A DNA stretch of 64,000 bases, taken from contig NZ_JANLCM010000002.1 in assembly GCF_024979235.1 (NCBI RefSeq), positions 1,426,001-1,490,000 on the forward strand, read 5' to 3'. Shown one piece after another: positions 24,809-32,410 of the stretch. The notes under the pieces were generated by a model, which did not search any database, was not told where the DNA came from, and was given only the letters and a program-made list of their open reading frames with translations. Both the position numbers and the translations under genes were made by a program. How positions within the stretch are numbered: position 1 is the first letter of the stretch; the number at the start of each line of letters is the position of its first letter. This DNA is from Herbiconiux aconitum. GTDB taxonomy: Bacteria; Actinomycetota; Actinomycetes; Actinomycetales; Microbacteriaceae.

Positions 24809-24902
24809 CGCCCGCCCTCGTCGAGCGCGACTCCTGCCGCATCCCGGCCCGACGCCCGCCCTCGTCGAGCGCGACTCCTGCCGCATCCCGGCCCGACGCC
24901 CG
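24771..24902 (+). repeat. 44-bp tandem repeat, three copies, covering the LacI 3' end
   Basis: Units at 24771-24814, 24815-24858 and 24859-24902, nearly identical, with a short partial fourth. The first copy contains the last 12 codons and stop of the LacI gene; in copies two and three the TGA has become CGA. The period is not a multiple of three. Confidence 0.9.
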
Positions 24903-25001
24903 CCCTCGCCCTCGTCTTGGCCCCGCTCCCCTCCTCTCCCCGTTCCCTCTCCCCCAGTTCCGCCTCTGTCGCCCGAAACGACGGAGGAATCGGACGGGGA
25001 G

Positions 25002-25050
25002 ACGAAACGACGGAGCCTGCGCCCGTCGTGGGCGCAGAACTCCGTTTCGA
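25002..25050. repeat. Palindromic element with CGAAACGACGGAG arms
   Basis: An imperfect inverted repeat: CGAAACGACGGAG ... TGCGCCC pairs with GGGCGCA ... CTCCGTTTCG around a short loop. A related half, CGAAACGACGGAGGAATCGG, sits at 24975-24994. The arms resemble the palindrome inside modC (32664-32748). Convergent-gene spacer. Confidence 0.7.
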
Positions 25051-25095
25051 CGCACGCCGCCGGCAGGGCGGAGCAAGGCGGGCCGGGGCGGCGCG

Positions 25096-26244
25096 TCACA
25101 GGGTGACCGCGCGGCCCTCCTCGTGCGACTGGAGCGCGGCCCGGTAGATGTCGTGCGTGAGCGCCGCCTCCTCGGGGCGGGCCGCCCCGAATCGGTCGCC
25201 CAGCGAACCGTGCCGCTCGGCGAGGAACGCGGCCCACATCTGCAGGATGGAGTCGGAGAATCCTGACTCGAAGATGGCGCCAGTCACCGTCGGCCACACC
25301 GACTGGCTCCCGACATCGATCTGCTGCCACACCTGCTCGCGCCCACCGCCCGGGATGTCGCGCACCGCGAACACCTCCACCGACTTCGGGTTCTTGGTGC
25401 TGAATCGCACCCCGCCGTCGAGTCCGATCGCCTCGAACTCCCAGGTGTTCTTCTGCCCCGGAGCGATCCGTTTCGTCTCAGTGGTCAGCGGGAAACGCAC
25501 CCCGTCGTGCCGCGCCCAGCTGTGGAGCACCGCGTTCTCCCAGGTGTCGCAGGGCACGAGCGTGCCGTCGGGGCCGGGCCGTTCGGGCACGAGATCCTGC
25601 AGCACCGCGTACACCGACTCGGGCGCCCAGCCCAGCCGCAGCGGAACATGCCAGGTGTGCATGCCGAGGTCGTTCATCACCCCGGCCTCGCCGCAGAATT
25701 TCACCTGCCGCTTCCAGTTCACGGGCTTCGAGAGGTCGAGATCGCTGGAGTGCAAGAAGCTGTTGCGAGCCTCGATGATGGTTCCGAGCGCGCCGGAACG
25801 CACGTAATCGATGGCCAGCTGCGCGCCGGGGAAGAAGGGCATCTCGCTCGAGCAACGCACGAAGCTTTCCGGATGCGCGTCCAGCTCCGCGAGAACGGCC
25901 TGCGCCGCCGCCCGGTCGATGCCGAACGGCTTCTCGGCGAGCAGGCTCTTGCCGCTCGCGATCACATCGCGGTAGATCTTCTCGTGCAGGTCGTGCCGCA
26001 CGGCGACGTACACCACGTCGATGCTGTCGTCGGAGAGGATGTCGGCGTAGTCGGTGGTGGTCGTGACCACTGTGTCGATCTCTTCGAACCAGCCCAGCGC
26101 GGCGGGGTTGATGTCGCACACGGCGGTCAGCCGTGGACGCACCGGATGATCGATCAGCGCGGGCCAGCGCTGGATGGCGGCGGCGATCTCACGCCCCATG
26201 AGCCCCCCACCGACGATGGCGACGTTGACACGTTCGGCGGTCAT
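25096..26244 (-). CDS. Gfo/Idh/MocA-family oxidoreductase
   Basis: A 382-residue NAD(P)-dependent oxidoreductase. Rossmann motif AIVGGGLMG (about 9-17), EKPFG near 105 with the conserved lysine-proline, and NDLGMHTWHV near 196 with the catalytic Asp/His are visible. The family oxidises sugar or cyclitol hydroxyls. Its ATG overlaps the stop of the DhnA-type aldolase (ATGA). Divergent from the PfkB-LacI pair across the operator at 27247. Probably prepares or completes catabolism of the sugar acid or ketose handled by those enzymes. Confidence 0.9.
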   Translation of the reverse strand: MTAERVNVAIVGGGLMGREIAAAIQRWPALIDHPVRPRLTAVCDINPAALGWFEEIDTVVTTTTDYADILSDDSIDVVYVAVRHDLHEKIYRDVIASGKSLLAEKPFGIDRAAAQAVLAELDAHPESFVRCSSEMPFFPGAQLAIDYVRSGALGTIIEARNSFLHSSDLDLSKPVNWKRQVKFCGEAGVMNDLGMHTWHVPLRLGWAPESVYAVLQDLVPERPGPDGTLVPCDTWENAVLHSWARHDGVRFPLTTETKRIAPGQKNTWEFEAIGLDGGVRFSTKNPKSVEVFAVRDIPGGGREQVWQQIDVGSQSVWPTVTGAIFESGFSDSILQMWAAFLAERHGSLGDRFGAARPEEAALTHDIYRAALQSHEEGRAVTL

Positions 26245-27158
26245 GCCGACGCCCCGTTCCGCCCGGCGAGCGACGCATCCGCGTGCGACGCACCCGCGCG
26301 CGACGCATCCGCGTGCGATGCATCCGACTCGGCCAGAATCGCCAGGCCCTGTTCCACATCCGCCCCGTCGTGCAGCACCGCGAGCAGTGCCGCCGTGATT
26401 CCGGCCGGGTTCTCGTGCTGCACGATGTTGCGGCCGTAGACGATGCCCCGCGCGCCCGCCGCGAGCACCGCGACGGTGCGCTCGAGCAGCGTGCGGTCAT
26501 CCACTCGCCCGCCGCCGCGCACGAGCACCGGCACGTCGCCCGCCACCTCGATCACGCGCCCGTACTCGCCGAGGTCTGTGCTCGGATCGGCCTTGATCAG
26601 GTCGGCGCCGAGCTCGACGCCCTGGCGCACGAGGGTCACGATCTTGTCGATGTCGCCGTCGACCATGTAGCCGCCGGCCGTCGAGTTGTCCTGCATCACG
26701 AGCGGCTCGATCATGAGCGGCATGCCGTAGCGCGTGGCCTCGCGTCGCAGTTCGAGGATGGAGCGGATGTTCGCCTCGCGCACCTCCGGGTGCCCGGGCA
26801 ACTCCATGAGGTTGACGCATACGGCGACGGCGTCGAGCCGCACGGCCTCCTCGATGGCGTGCGGCACATGGATGCTGAACAGCTGCGCATCGAGCGGATT
26901 GCCGTAGACGTTCGCGATGTCGGTGCGGAGTACGAGGCCCGGCTTCTGCTTGCCGGGCACGCTCTGCAGGCGCCTGGCCTGCCCGATGGTGAGCTGCACG
27001 GCGTCGGGGCCGGCGTCGACCAGGGTGCTCACGACCGCATCCATGTTCTCGATGCCCGTGAGGAAGGAGCGTTCGCCGAAGAAGCCGTGATCGACGGCCA
27101 CGTCGAGCGCTCGGCCGGAGCGGGGATTGAAGAGGCGATTGAGGCGGTACAGCGTCAT
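26241..27158 (-). CDS. DhnA/LsrF-type class I aldolase
   Basis: A 305-residue class I aldolase of the DhnA (archaeal-type FBP aldolase, LsrF/DeoC-related) family. DVAVDHGFFG at the start, MIEPLVMQD in the middle, ADLIKADPSTD with the Schiff-base lysine and VLVRGGGRVDD, GIVYGRNIVQHENP for phosphate binding are all present. The last about 28 residues are a DASHA/DASRA repeat tail built from a 15-bp DNA repeat. CAGGAG lies before the ATG at 27158. Coupled to the Gfo/Idh gene and divergent from a PfkB kinase, which may supply its phosphorylated substrate. Confidence 0.88.
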   Translation of the reverse strand: MTLYRLNRLFNPRSGRALDVAVDHGFFGERSFLTGIENMDAVVSTLVDAGPDAVQLTIGQARRLQSVPGKQKPGLVLRTDIANVYGNPLDAQLFSIHVPHAIEEAVRLDAVAVCVNLMELPGHPEVREANIRSILELRREATRYGMPLMIEPLVMQDNSTAGGYMVDGDIDKIVTLVRQGVELGADLIKADPSTDLGEYGRVIEVAGDVPVLVRGGGRVDDRTLLERTVAVLAAGARGIVYGRNIVQHENPAGITAALLAVLHDGADVEQGLAILAESDASHADASRAGASHADASLAGRNGASA

Positions 27159-27246
27159 TGCGGTGGCTCCTGCTCGTGGGGGTGGATCGCGGATCGATCG
27201 TCGGGGGTTTCGTCAACCCCTCTCGATGTGCCACAGTAATCGTGTG

Positions 27247-27260
27247 AGACAACGTTGTCT
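27247..27260. promoter_or_regulatory. LacI-type operator in the aldolase/PfkB divergent region
   Basis: AGACAACGTTGTCT, a perfect 14-bp palindrome, 40 bp before the PfkB start and about 90 bp from the aldolase start. Same core as the sites at 18946 and 19025. The LacI gene at 28373 is the likely partner. Confidence 0.8.
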
Positions 27261-27299
27261 AGCCGGAATTCCGGCCCATCTCGACCCGGAAGGAGCCCC

Positions 27300-28376
27300 A
27301 TGACCGCGATCGTGGTGGCCGGGCACATCTGCGTCGACCTGACGCCGCAACTCGGCGCGAGCGCCCATTCCGACTCCGATCGACTGCTCGAGCCCGGCCG
27401 GCTGATCGGCGTCGGCGCCCTGCAGATCGGGCTCGGCGGATGCGTTGCGAACACCGGCCTCGCCCTGGCCGACCTCGGAGCCGAGGTCAGCCTGCACTCG
27501 ACGGTCGGAGACGACGACCTCGGCCGCATCGTCGCCGACACGGTGAACCGGATGCCGCGTCTGCACTCCGATCTCCAGGTGACGCCTGATCACGCCACCT
27601 CGTACAGCCTCGTGCTCGAGCCCGCCGGACACGACCGCACCTTCTGGCACCACACCGGCGCCAACACCGACTTCACCGGCGAGCACCTCGACGTCGGTGA
27701 CGCACCCCTGCTGCACCTCGGCTATCCGCCGCTGCTGCCGGGCCTCCTCGCCGATGGCGGAGAGCCGCTCGAGCGGATGCTCGCCCGAGCCCGCGAGCGC
27801 GGCGCCACCACCTCGCTCGACCTGGCCGTCGTCGACCCCTCGTCGGAGGTCGGCGCCGTCGACTGGACCACCATCCTGCGCCGGGCCGCTGCGGTGACCG
27901 ACATCCTGAGCCCGAGTCTCGACGACCTGACCTCGGCGCTCGGTGCGACATCCGGCATCCCACCCCTGCCCGCCGCCACCGCCGCTCTGGCCTACGCCGA
28001 CCTGCTGCTCGGCTGGGGCGCCGCCGTGGTCGCCATCTCCGCCGGCAGCGACGGGCTCCTCATGCGCACGGCCGGCGCCGATCGCCTCGAGCGCGGCGGT
28101 CGCCTCCTGGCGCCCCTCGCCGCGCGCTGGGCCGACACGTCGCTCCGGGTTCGCCCGTTCGCGGTCGACCGGGTCGAGACCACGAACGGCGCCGGCGACG
28201 CGTCGACGGCGGGCCTGCTCTTCGCCCTCTCGCGCGGGGCGTCGCCGACCCTGGCGGCCCACGCCGCCACCGCGGCTGCCGCGGCCGTGGTCTCGGGACG
28301 GCGGCCGACACCCGAGGTGATGTCGGGCATGCTCCCGGCCGGGGTGCATCTGTTCCCGGCGACGGAGGCACCATGA
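27300..28376 (+). CDS. PfkB-family carbohydrate kinase
   Basis: A 358-residue ribokinase-fold sugar kinase. GGCVANTGLALADLG (about 42-56) is the substrate-side signature, HTGAN near 118 is typical, and ETTNGAGDASTAGLLFAL near 297-314 holds the catalytic Asp. AAGGAG lies five bases before ATG at 27300. Overlaps the LacI start by four bases. Divergent from the DhnA aldolase and Gfo/Idh pair and behind a shared operator, so it likely supplies a phosphorylated intermediate for that aldolase. Substrate could be a keto-sugar acid or ketose. Confidence 0.9.
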   Translation: MTAIVVAGHICVDLTPQLGASAHSDSDRLLEPGRLIGVGALQIGLGGCVANTGLALADLGAEVSLHSTVGDDDLGRIVADTVNRMPRLHSDLQVTPDHATSYSLVLEPAGHDRTFWHHTGANTDFTGEHLDVGDAPLLHLGYPPLLPGLLADGGEPLERMLARARERGATTSLDLAVVDPSSEVGAVDWTTILRRAAAVTDILSPSLDDLTSALGATSGIPPLPAATAALAYADLLLGWGAAVVAISAGSDGLLMRTAGADRLERGGRLLAPLAARWADTSLRVRPFAVDRVETTNGAGDASTAGLLFALSRGASPTLAAHAATAAAAAVVSGRRPTPEVMSGMLPAGVHLFPATEAP

Positions 28377-29437
28377 TCGACCGGCGCAAGCCGCCCACGA
28401 TGAACGATGTCGCCGCGGCCGCCGGGGTGAGCCTCAAGACGGTGTCACGCCATGTGAACGGCGCCACCAACATCGACCCCGCGCTGGCCGAGCGCATCTC
28501 CGCGGCCATCGTCGCGCTCGGCTACCGGCACAACCTGGCGGCGGCGAGCATCCGTCCCGGGCGCTCGGCGAAGGTCGTGGGCCTCGTGATCAGCGACCTC
28601 GCGAACCCCTACTGGGCGGCGCTCGCGCGTTCGGTCGAGCGGGTGCTGAGCGCGAACGGCTATCTGCTGATGACGGTGAGTTCGGAGGAGGACGAGGTTC
28701 AGCATCGCCTGCTCGTCGACCGCCTGATCGCCCAGCGGGTCGACGGATTGATCGCGGCTCCTCCACGGCGCGACGGGATCGACTGGGCGGTGTCGGCGGC
28801 CGAGGCGCTGCCGCTCGTGGCCGTCGACCGGCCGGTGCTGGCGGTGGGGGCCTTGCCCGCGCAGGCGGTGGGGGCTCTGCCTGCGCAGACGCCACCCCTT
28901 TCCGCCCTCGCAGTTGCGACCGTGCTCGCCGACAACGCCGGCGGCGCCGAGGCAGCCACGCGCGAATTGCTGCGCCACGGCGCTCGACGCGTGCTCTTCC
29001 TCGGCGACTCGCTGGAGCTCTACACGATGCGCGAGCGCCTCGAGGGGTATCGCCGCGCCCTGCGGAGCGCCGGCATCGCACCCGAAGACGAGCTCGTGGT
29101 CACGTCGGCGCATTCCGCCGCGGAGGCCGCCGAGATCGTGCGGTCGCTCCTCGGCACCGGCCGCGTCGATGCCGTCTTCGCGGCGAACAACCGGTCGTCG
29201 ATCGGCGCCGTCGACGCGTTCACGCGTGCCGGCATCCGTCTGCCGCTGATCGGATTCGACGACTTCGAGTCGGCGACGCTCGTGCGCCCGGGCGTCTCGG
29301 TGGTGGCCCAGGATGTCGCCCTGATGGGAGAGACAGCGGCCCGCGCGGTGCTCGCCCGCCTCGCGGGCACGGCCCCGCCCTCCGCGGTCACGGTGCTGCC
29401 AACGCACCTGGTGCTGCGCGGTTCGGAGCGCCCCTGA
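28373..29437 (+). CDS. LacI-family transcriptional repressor
   Basis: A 354-residue LacI repressor. HTH at about residues 9-30 (MNDVAAAAGVSLKTVSRHVN), hinge LAAASIRPGRSA, effector core (GLVISDLANPYWAAL, VAVDRPV, FAANNRSSIGAV, GFDDFESATLV). A short tandem duplication VGALPAQ-A-VGALPAQ (about 160-174) sits in a surface loop and comes from a DNA repeat. Coupled to the PfkB gene by ATGA overlap. Predicted to bind the operator at 27247 and control both directions of this locus. Confidence 0.92.
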   Translation: MIDRRKPPTMNDVAAAAGVSLKTVSRHVNGATNIDPALAERISAAIVALGYRHNLAAASIRPGRSAKVVGLVISDLANPYWAALARSVERVLSANGYLLMTVSSEEDEVQHRLLVDRLIAQRVDGLIAAPPRRDGIDWAVSAAEALPLVAVDRPVLAVGALPAQAVGALPAQTPPLSALAVATVLADNAGGAEAATRELLRHGARRVLFLGDSLELYTMRERLEGYRRALRSAGIAPEDELVVTSAHSAAEAAEIVRSLLGTGRVDAVFAANNRSSIGAVDAFTRAGIRLPLIGFDDFESATLVRPGVSVVAQDVALMGETAARAVLARLAGTAPPSAVTVLPTHLVLRGSERP

Positions 29438-29506
29438 CGGGTGCCGCCTCCCGCCCGCACCCGGGCGACTATTGGCGCTCGCGAGGGAGCGTCCGGCGTG
29501 TCGAGC

Positions 29507-29652
29507 GGAACGGTGCGCTCGCGGGCGGGGGGACTCAGGCGGCCGCGGCGACTCGGGCGGAACGGTGCGCTGGCGGGCGGGGCGACGCGGGCGGGCATGG
29601 CAACTCGGGCGGGCGCGGCGACTCGCGCGGGCGCGGCGACGCGGTCAGGCGC
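29507..29652. repeat. Direct repeats downstream of the LacI and small membrane gene
   Basis: GGAACGGTGCGCT-GCGGGCGG occurs around 29507 and 29569, then four tandem 18-bp units (29581-29652) of the type GGCGACTCGGGCGGGCGC. The last unit contains the stop codon of the small membrane gene on the minus strand. Fills the 207-bp gap; nothing else seen there. Confidence 0.8.
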
Positions 29653-29932
29653 CGTCGACGTCGAGGCGGATGCGCCCTCCCGCGATGCCGCGATCACCGT
29701 CGGGCGTCGGAGCGGGTGCCACCAGCCGCTGCTCCACGTCGATCGATTCGCGCGCCAGCATCGCGTGCGGGTTGAACACCTCGTCGTAGGCGGCCGTCAT
29801 GAGTCCGGCGCCGGGCGCGCTCGCCCCGCGCCTCGACGGGTGCCGCCGATACCAGGCGCCAAGCGCGAAGAGGCCGACCACGACGGCCGCGAGCGCGACC
29901 AGCACTCCGACGACCACCAGCGTTCCCGACAT
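29645..29932 (-). CDS. Small single-pass membrane protein
   Basis: A 95-residue protein: one long amino-terminal membrane segment (about residues 5-27, very Val/Leu/Ala-rich), a short basic patch WYRRHPSRRG and a hydrophilic carboxy half with no recognised domain. A type resembling small actinobacterial membrane proteins of unknown role. No strong ribosome site before the ATG at 29932. It has no operon partner and its 3' end lies inside an 18-bp repeat array. Confidence 0.6.
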   Translation of the reverse strand: MSGTLVVVGVLVALAAVVVGLFALGAWYRRHPSRRGASAPGAGLMTAAYDEVFNPHAMLARESIDVEQRLVAPAPTPDGDRGIAGGRIRLDVDGA

Positions 29933-30006
29933 GACACGAGGGTACCCCGACGTAACAATGACCTCAGCCTCCCTCCGCTCGGCTAGTGTCGACCGAACAC
30001 CTCCCC

Positions 30007-30077
30007 GGCGCCTTGGCGGAGTGGCTACGCAGCGGTCTGCAAAACCGTATACACGGGTTCGAATCCCGTAGGTGCCT
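30007..30077 (+). tRNA. tRNA-Cys (GCA)
   Basis: A 71-nt cloverleaf. Acceptor GGCGCCT pairs with AGGTGCC (one G-U), anticodon loop CTGCAAA holds GCA at 30039-30041, and the T-arm reads CGGGTTCGAATCCCG. The CCA end is not encoded. Lies alone, 48 bases before the HTH-MOP gene. Confidence 0.96.
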
Positions 30078-30124
30078 CTGATTGATCTCGTTTCGTCCGC
30101 AGAAGCGGCGGTATCATGGATTCC

Positions 30125-30529
30125 ATGTCGCAGATTCGGATCAAAGACGCCGCCGCCTTCCTCGGCGTCAGCGACGACACCGTGCGTCGCTGGATCGACT
30201 CGGGCCTGCTCGCCAGCGACAAAGACAGTTCCGGTCGCAGCACTGTCGACGGCCTCTCCCTCGCGCACCTCGCCCGCACGAACGCCGTGCTGCCGGCCGA
30301 CCCGTCGGAAATCGGCCGCAGTGCCCGCAACCGTTTCGTGGGCCTCGTCACCGAAATCACCCTCGACACGGTGATGGCCCAGGTGGAGCTGCAGTGCGGT
30401 CCACATCGCGTCGTCTCGCTCATGTCGAGCGAGGCCGTGCGCGAGCTCGGGCTCGAACTCGGCTCCGTCGCCATCGCCGTCGTGAAGGCCACGACCGTCA
30501 TCATCGAGACGCCGGGGGGCAACGGATGA
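30125..30529 (+). CDS. HTH-MOP molybdate-responsive regulator
   Basis: A 134-residue protein: an excisionase/MerR-like helix-turn-helix (about residues 3-45: IKDAAAFLGVSDDTVRRWIDSGLL) followed by a molybdopterin/molybdate-binding MOP (TOBE-like) domain (about 65-130: RNRFVGLVTEITLDTVMAQVEL, VVKATTVII). Acts as a molybdate sensor-regulator rather than a transporter part. Two ATGs are possible, 30116 and 30125; the second matches the family start, neither has a good RBS. Overlaps the modA start (ATGA), so it is co-translated with the transporter it likely regulates. Confidence 0.85.
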   Translation: MSQIRIKDAAAFLGVSDDTVRRWIDSGLLASDKDSSGRSTVDGLSLAHLARTNAVLPADPSEIGRSARNRFVGLVTEITLDTVMAQVELQCGPHRVVSLMSSEAVRELGLELGSVAIAVVKATTVIIETPGGNG

Positions 30530-31371
30530 GCAGCTCGGTCAGGCGAAACCCGCGCGCCCACTTCGCCATCGGACTGCTCGCCGCATCCGTCATCGCCCTG
30601 CTGGCCGGATGCGCCGGGTCGGGTGCCGCTTCAGGCTCCGGAGGCGCCGACCCCTCGTCCGCGACATCCCCCTCCCCCACCGGCCCTGCCCTCGAGGGCT
30701 CGATCACCGTCTTCGCCGCCGCGTCGCTCACGCAGACCTTCACCGAGCTCGCCGCACGCTTCGAGGGCGAGAACCCGGGCACCACCGTCGCACTGAACTT
30801 CGCCGGATCGAGCGACCTCGTGACCCAGATCACCGAGGGCGCCCCCGCCGACGTCTTCGCCTCGGCCGACGACAAGAACATGGCCAAGCTGACCGACGCT
30901 GCACTCGTCGACCCGGCAGCACCCATCGGCTTCGCCACCAATGTGCTCGAGATCGCCGTGCCGCCCGCGAACCCGGCCGGCATCACGTCGTTCGCCGACC
31001 TCGCCGCGCCCGGCGTGAAGCTGGTCGTCTGCGCCCCGCAGGTGCCGTGCGGGGCGGCCGCTGCCGCCGTGGAGCAGGCCGCCGGCGTGACACTCAGCCC
31101 GGTGAGCGAGGAATCGTCGGTCACCGACGTGCTCGGCAAGGTCACCTCGGGCGAAGCGGATGCCGGACTCGTGTACGTCACCGACGTCAAGGCCGCGGGT
31201 GACGCGGTGAAGGGGATCGAGTTCCCGGAGTCGAGCGGAGCGGTGAATACGTATCCGATCGCCGTGGTGAAGGACTCGAAGGCGGCCGACGTGGCGCAGG
31301 CCTTCGTCGACTACGTCGCCGGACCCGTGGGTCAGGGTGTGCTCGCCGACGCCGGCTTCGGGGTGCCGTAG
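30526..31371 (+). CDS. modA: Molybdate ABC transporter binding lipoprotein
   Basis: A 281-residue molybdate-binding protein. Lipobox LAGC with Cys29 predicts membrane anchoring; ITVFAAASLTQTFTELA (about 64-80) is the ModA opening, followed by FAGSSDLVTQITEGAPADVFASADD and NVLEIAVP. Followed after 169 bases, which hold a palindrome, by modB. Overlaps the HTH-MOP regulator by four bases. Confidence 0.95.
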   Translation: MSSSVRRNPRAHFAIGLLAASVIALLAGCAGSGAASGSGGADPSSATSPSPTGPALEGSITVFAAASLTQTFTELAARFEGENPGTTVALNFAGSSDLVTQITEGAPADVFASADDKNMAKLTDAALVDPAAPIGFATNVLEIAVPPANPAGITSFADLAAPGVKLVVCAPQVPCGAAAAAVEQAAGVTLSPVSEESSVTDVLGKVTSGEADAGLVYVTDVKAAGDAVKGIEFPESSGAVNTYPIAVVKDSKAADVAQAFVDYVAGPVGQGVLADAGFGVP

Positions 31372-31446
31372 GCCGCGCTGCGACGGGATGTCGTAACCGC
31401 GACTCGACGAGCTGCCCTAGGCCGCGTCTCGATGAGGCTCCTCCGA

Positions 31447-31512
31447 TTCGGGAGGACGTACGACGAACGAAGCCCGTATACGACCGTCGTTACACGCTCC
31501 TCCTCCCGAAAA
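31447..31512. repeat. Palindromic element, TTCGGGAGGAG family, copy 2
   Basis: Tips TTCGGGAGGA and CTCCTCCCGAAAA frame an imperfect inverted repeat in the modA-modB spacer. The right arm (CGTCGT..CACGC..CTCCTCCCGAAAA) matches the element at 2847-2912 closely. Sits inside an apparent operon, where it might set the ModA:ModBC ratio. Confidence 0.8.
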
Positions 31513-31540
31513 TCACCGCAACACCGATCGTGAGGCTCCG

Positions 31541-32410
31541 ATGACCGCCACCGCTTCCGCCACCGCCCGGTATTCCGGCGTGCCGCGGTGGGTGGCGATG
31601 GTGGCCGTGCTGGGCGCCCTCTTCGTGGTGGTGCCGCTGGTGGGCATGGTGGTGCGGGTGAACTGGGCGGATTTCATCCCGCTCATCACCTCCGAGTCTT
31701 CGATCGCCGCCCTCGGGCTCAGCCTCCGCACCTCGCTCACCGCCACAGCGCTCTGCATCGTGCTCGGGGTGCCCATGGCCATCGTGCTGGCGCGCACACA
31801 GTTCTGGGGGCAGAAGATCCTGAGGTCGCTGGTGCTCTTACCGCTCGTACTGCCGCCGGTGGTGGGAGGCATCGCGCTGCTCTACACCTTCGGACGACGG
31901 GGCCTCTTGGGGTCGACGTTCGAGGTGCTCGGCATCCCGATCGCGTTCTCGACCACTGCCGTCGTGCTCGCGCAGACCTTCGTGGCCCTGCCGTTCCTCG
32001 TGCTCAGCCTCGAGGGGGCGCTGCGCACGGTGGGCACGCGGTACGAGGCCGTAGGGGCGACGCTCGGGGCGGCGCCCACGACGGTCCTGCGCCGGATCAC
32101 GCTGCCCCTCGTGCTCCCCGCCCTCATCTCGGGCGCTGTGCTGTCGTTCGCACGCGCGCTCGGCGAATTCGGCGCGACGCTGACCTTCGCCGGAAGCCTG
32201 CAAGGGGTCACCCGCACGTTGCCGCTCGAGATCTACTTGCAGCGGGAGACCGATCCGGATGCCGCGGTGGCGCTTTCTCTGGTGCTGGTGGTGGTGGCGA
32301 TCGTCGTTGTGAGTATCGCGCACCAGGCCGGGGAGTCGGGGGCGCTGCGGGGCGGGCCGCGGGCGGCGGCTTCGGCGGGGGCACCAGCGCGGAAGGGAGC
32401 GGCGCAATGA
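31541..32410 (+). CDS. modB: Molybdate ABC transporter permease
   Basis: A 289-residue inner-membrane permease with about five or six hydrophobic segments. [21 protein letters not shown] is the ModB EAA-loop signature that docks the ATPase, and ARALGEFG is characteristic. GAGG lies six bases before ATG at 31541. Overlaps modC by four bases. Basic Ala/Gly-rich carboxy tail. Confidence 0.95.
   Translation: MTATASATARYSGVPRWVAMVAVLGALFVVVPLVGMVVRVNWADFIPLITSESSIAALGLSLRTSLTATALCIVLGVPMAIVLARTQFWGQKILRSLVLLPLVLPPVVGGIALLYTFGRRGLLGSTFEVLGIPIAFSTTAVVLAQTFVALPFLVLSLEGALRTVGTRYEAVGATLGAAPTTVLRRITLPLVLPALISGAVLSFARALGEFGATLTFAGSLQGVTRTLPLEIYLQRETDPDAAVALSLVLVVVAIVVVSIAHQAGESGALRGGPRAAASAGAPARKGAAQ

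Noticed and set aside
24771..24902. Tandem 44-bp repeat considered as a CRISPR array
   Set aside because: Units are adjacent without spacers, the first lies in a coding 3' end and no cas genes are present.
29438..29644. Repeat-rich spacer considered as coding
   Set aside because: It is made of direct and tandem GC repeats; short frames there lack RBS and motifs.
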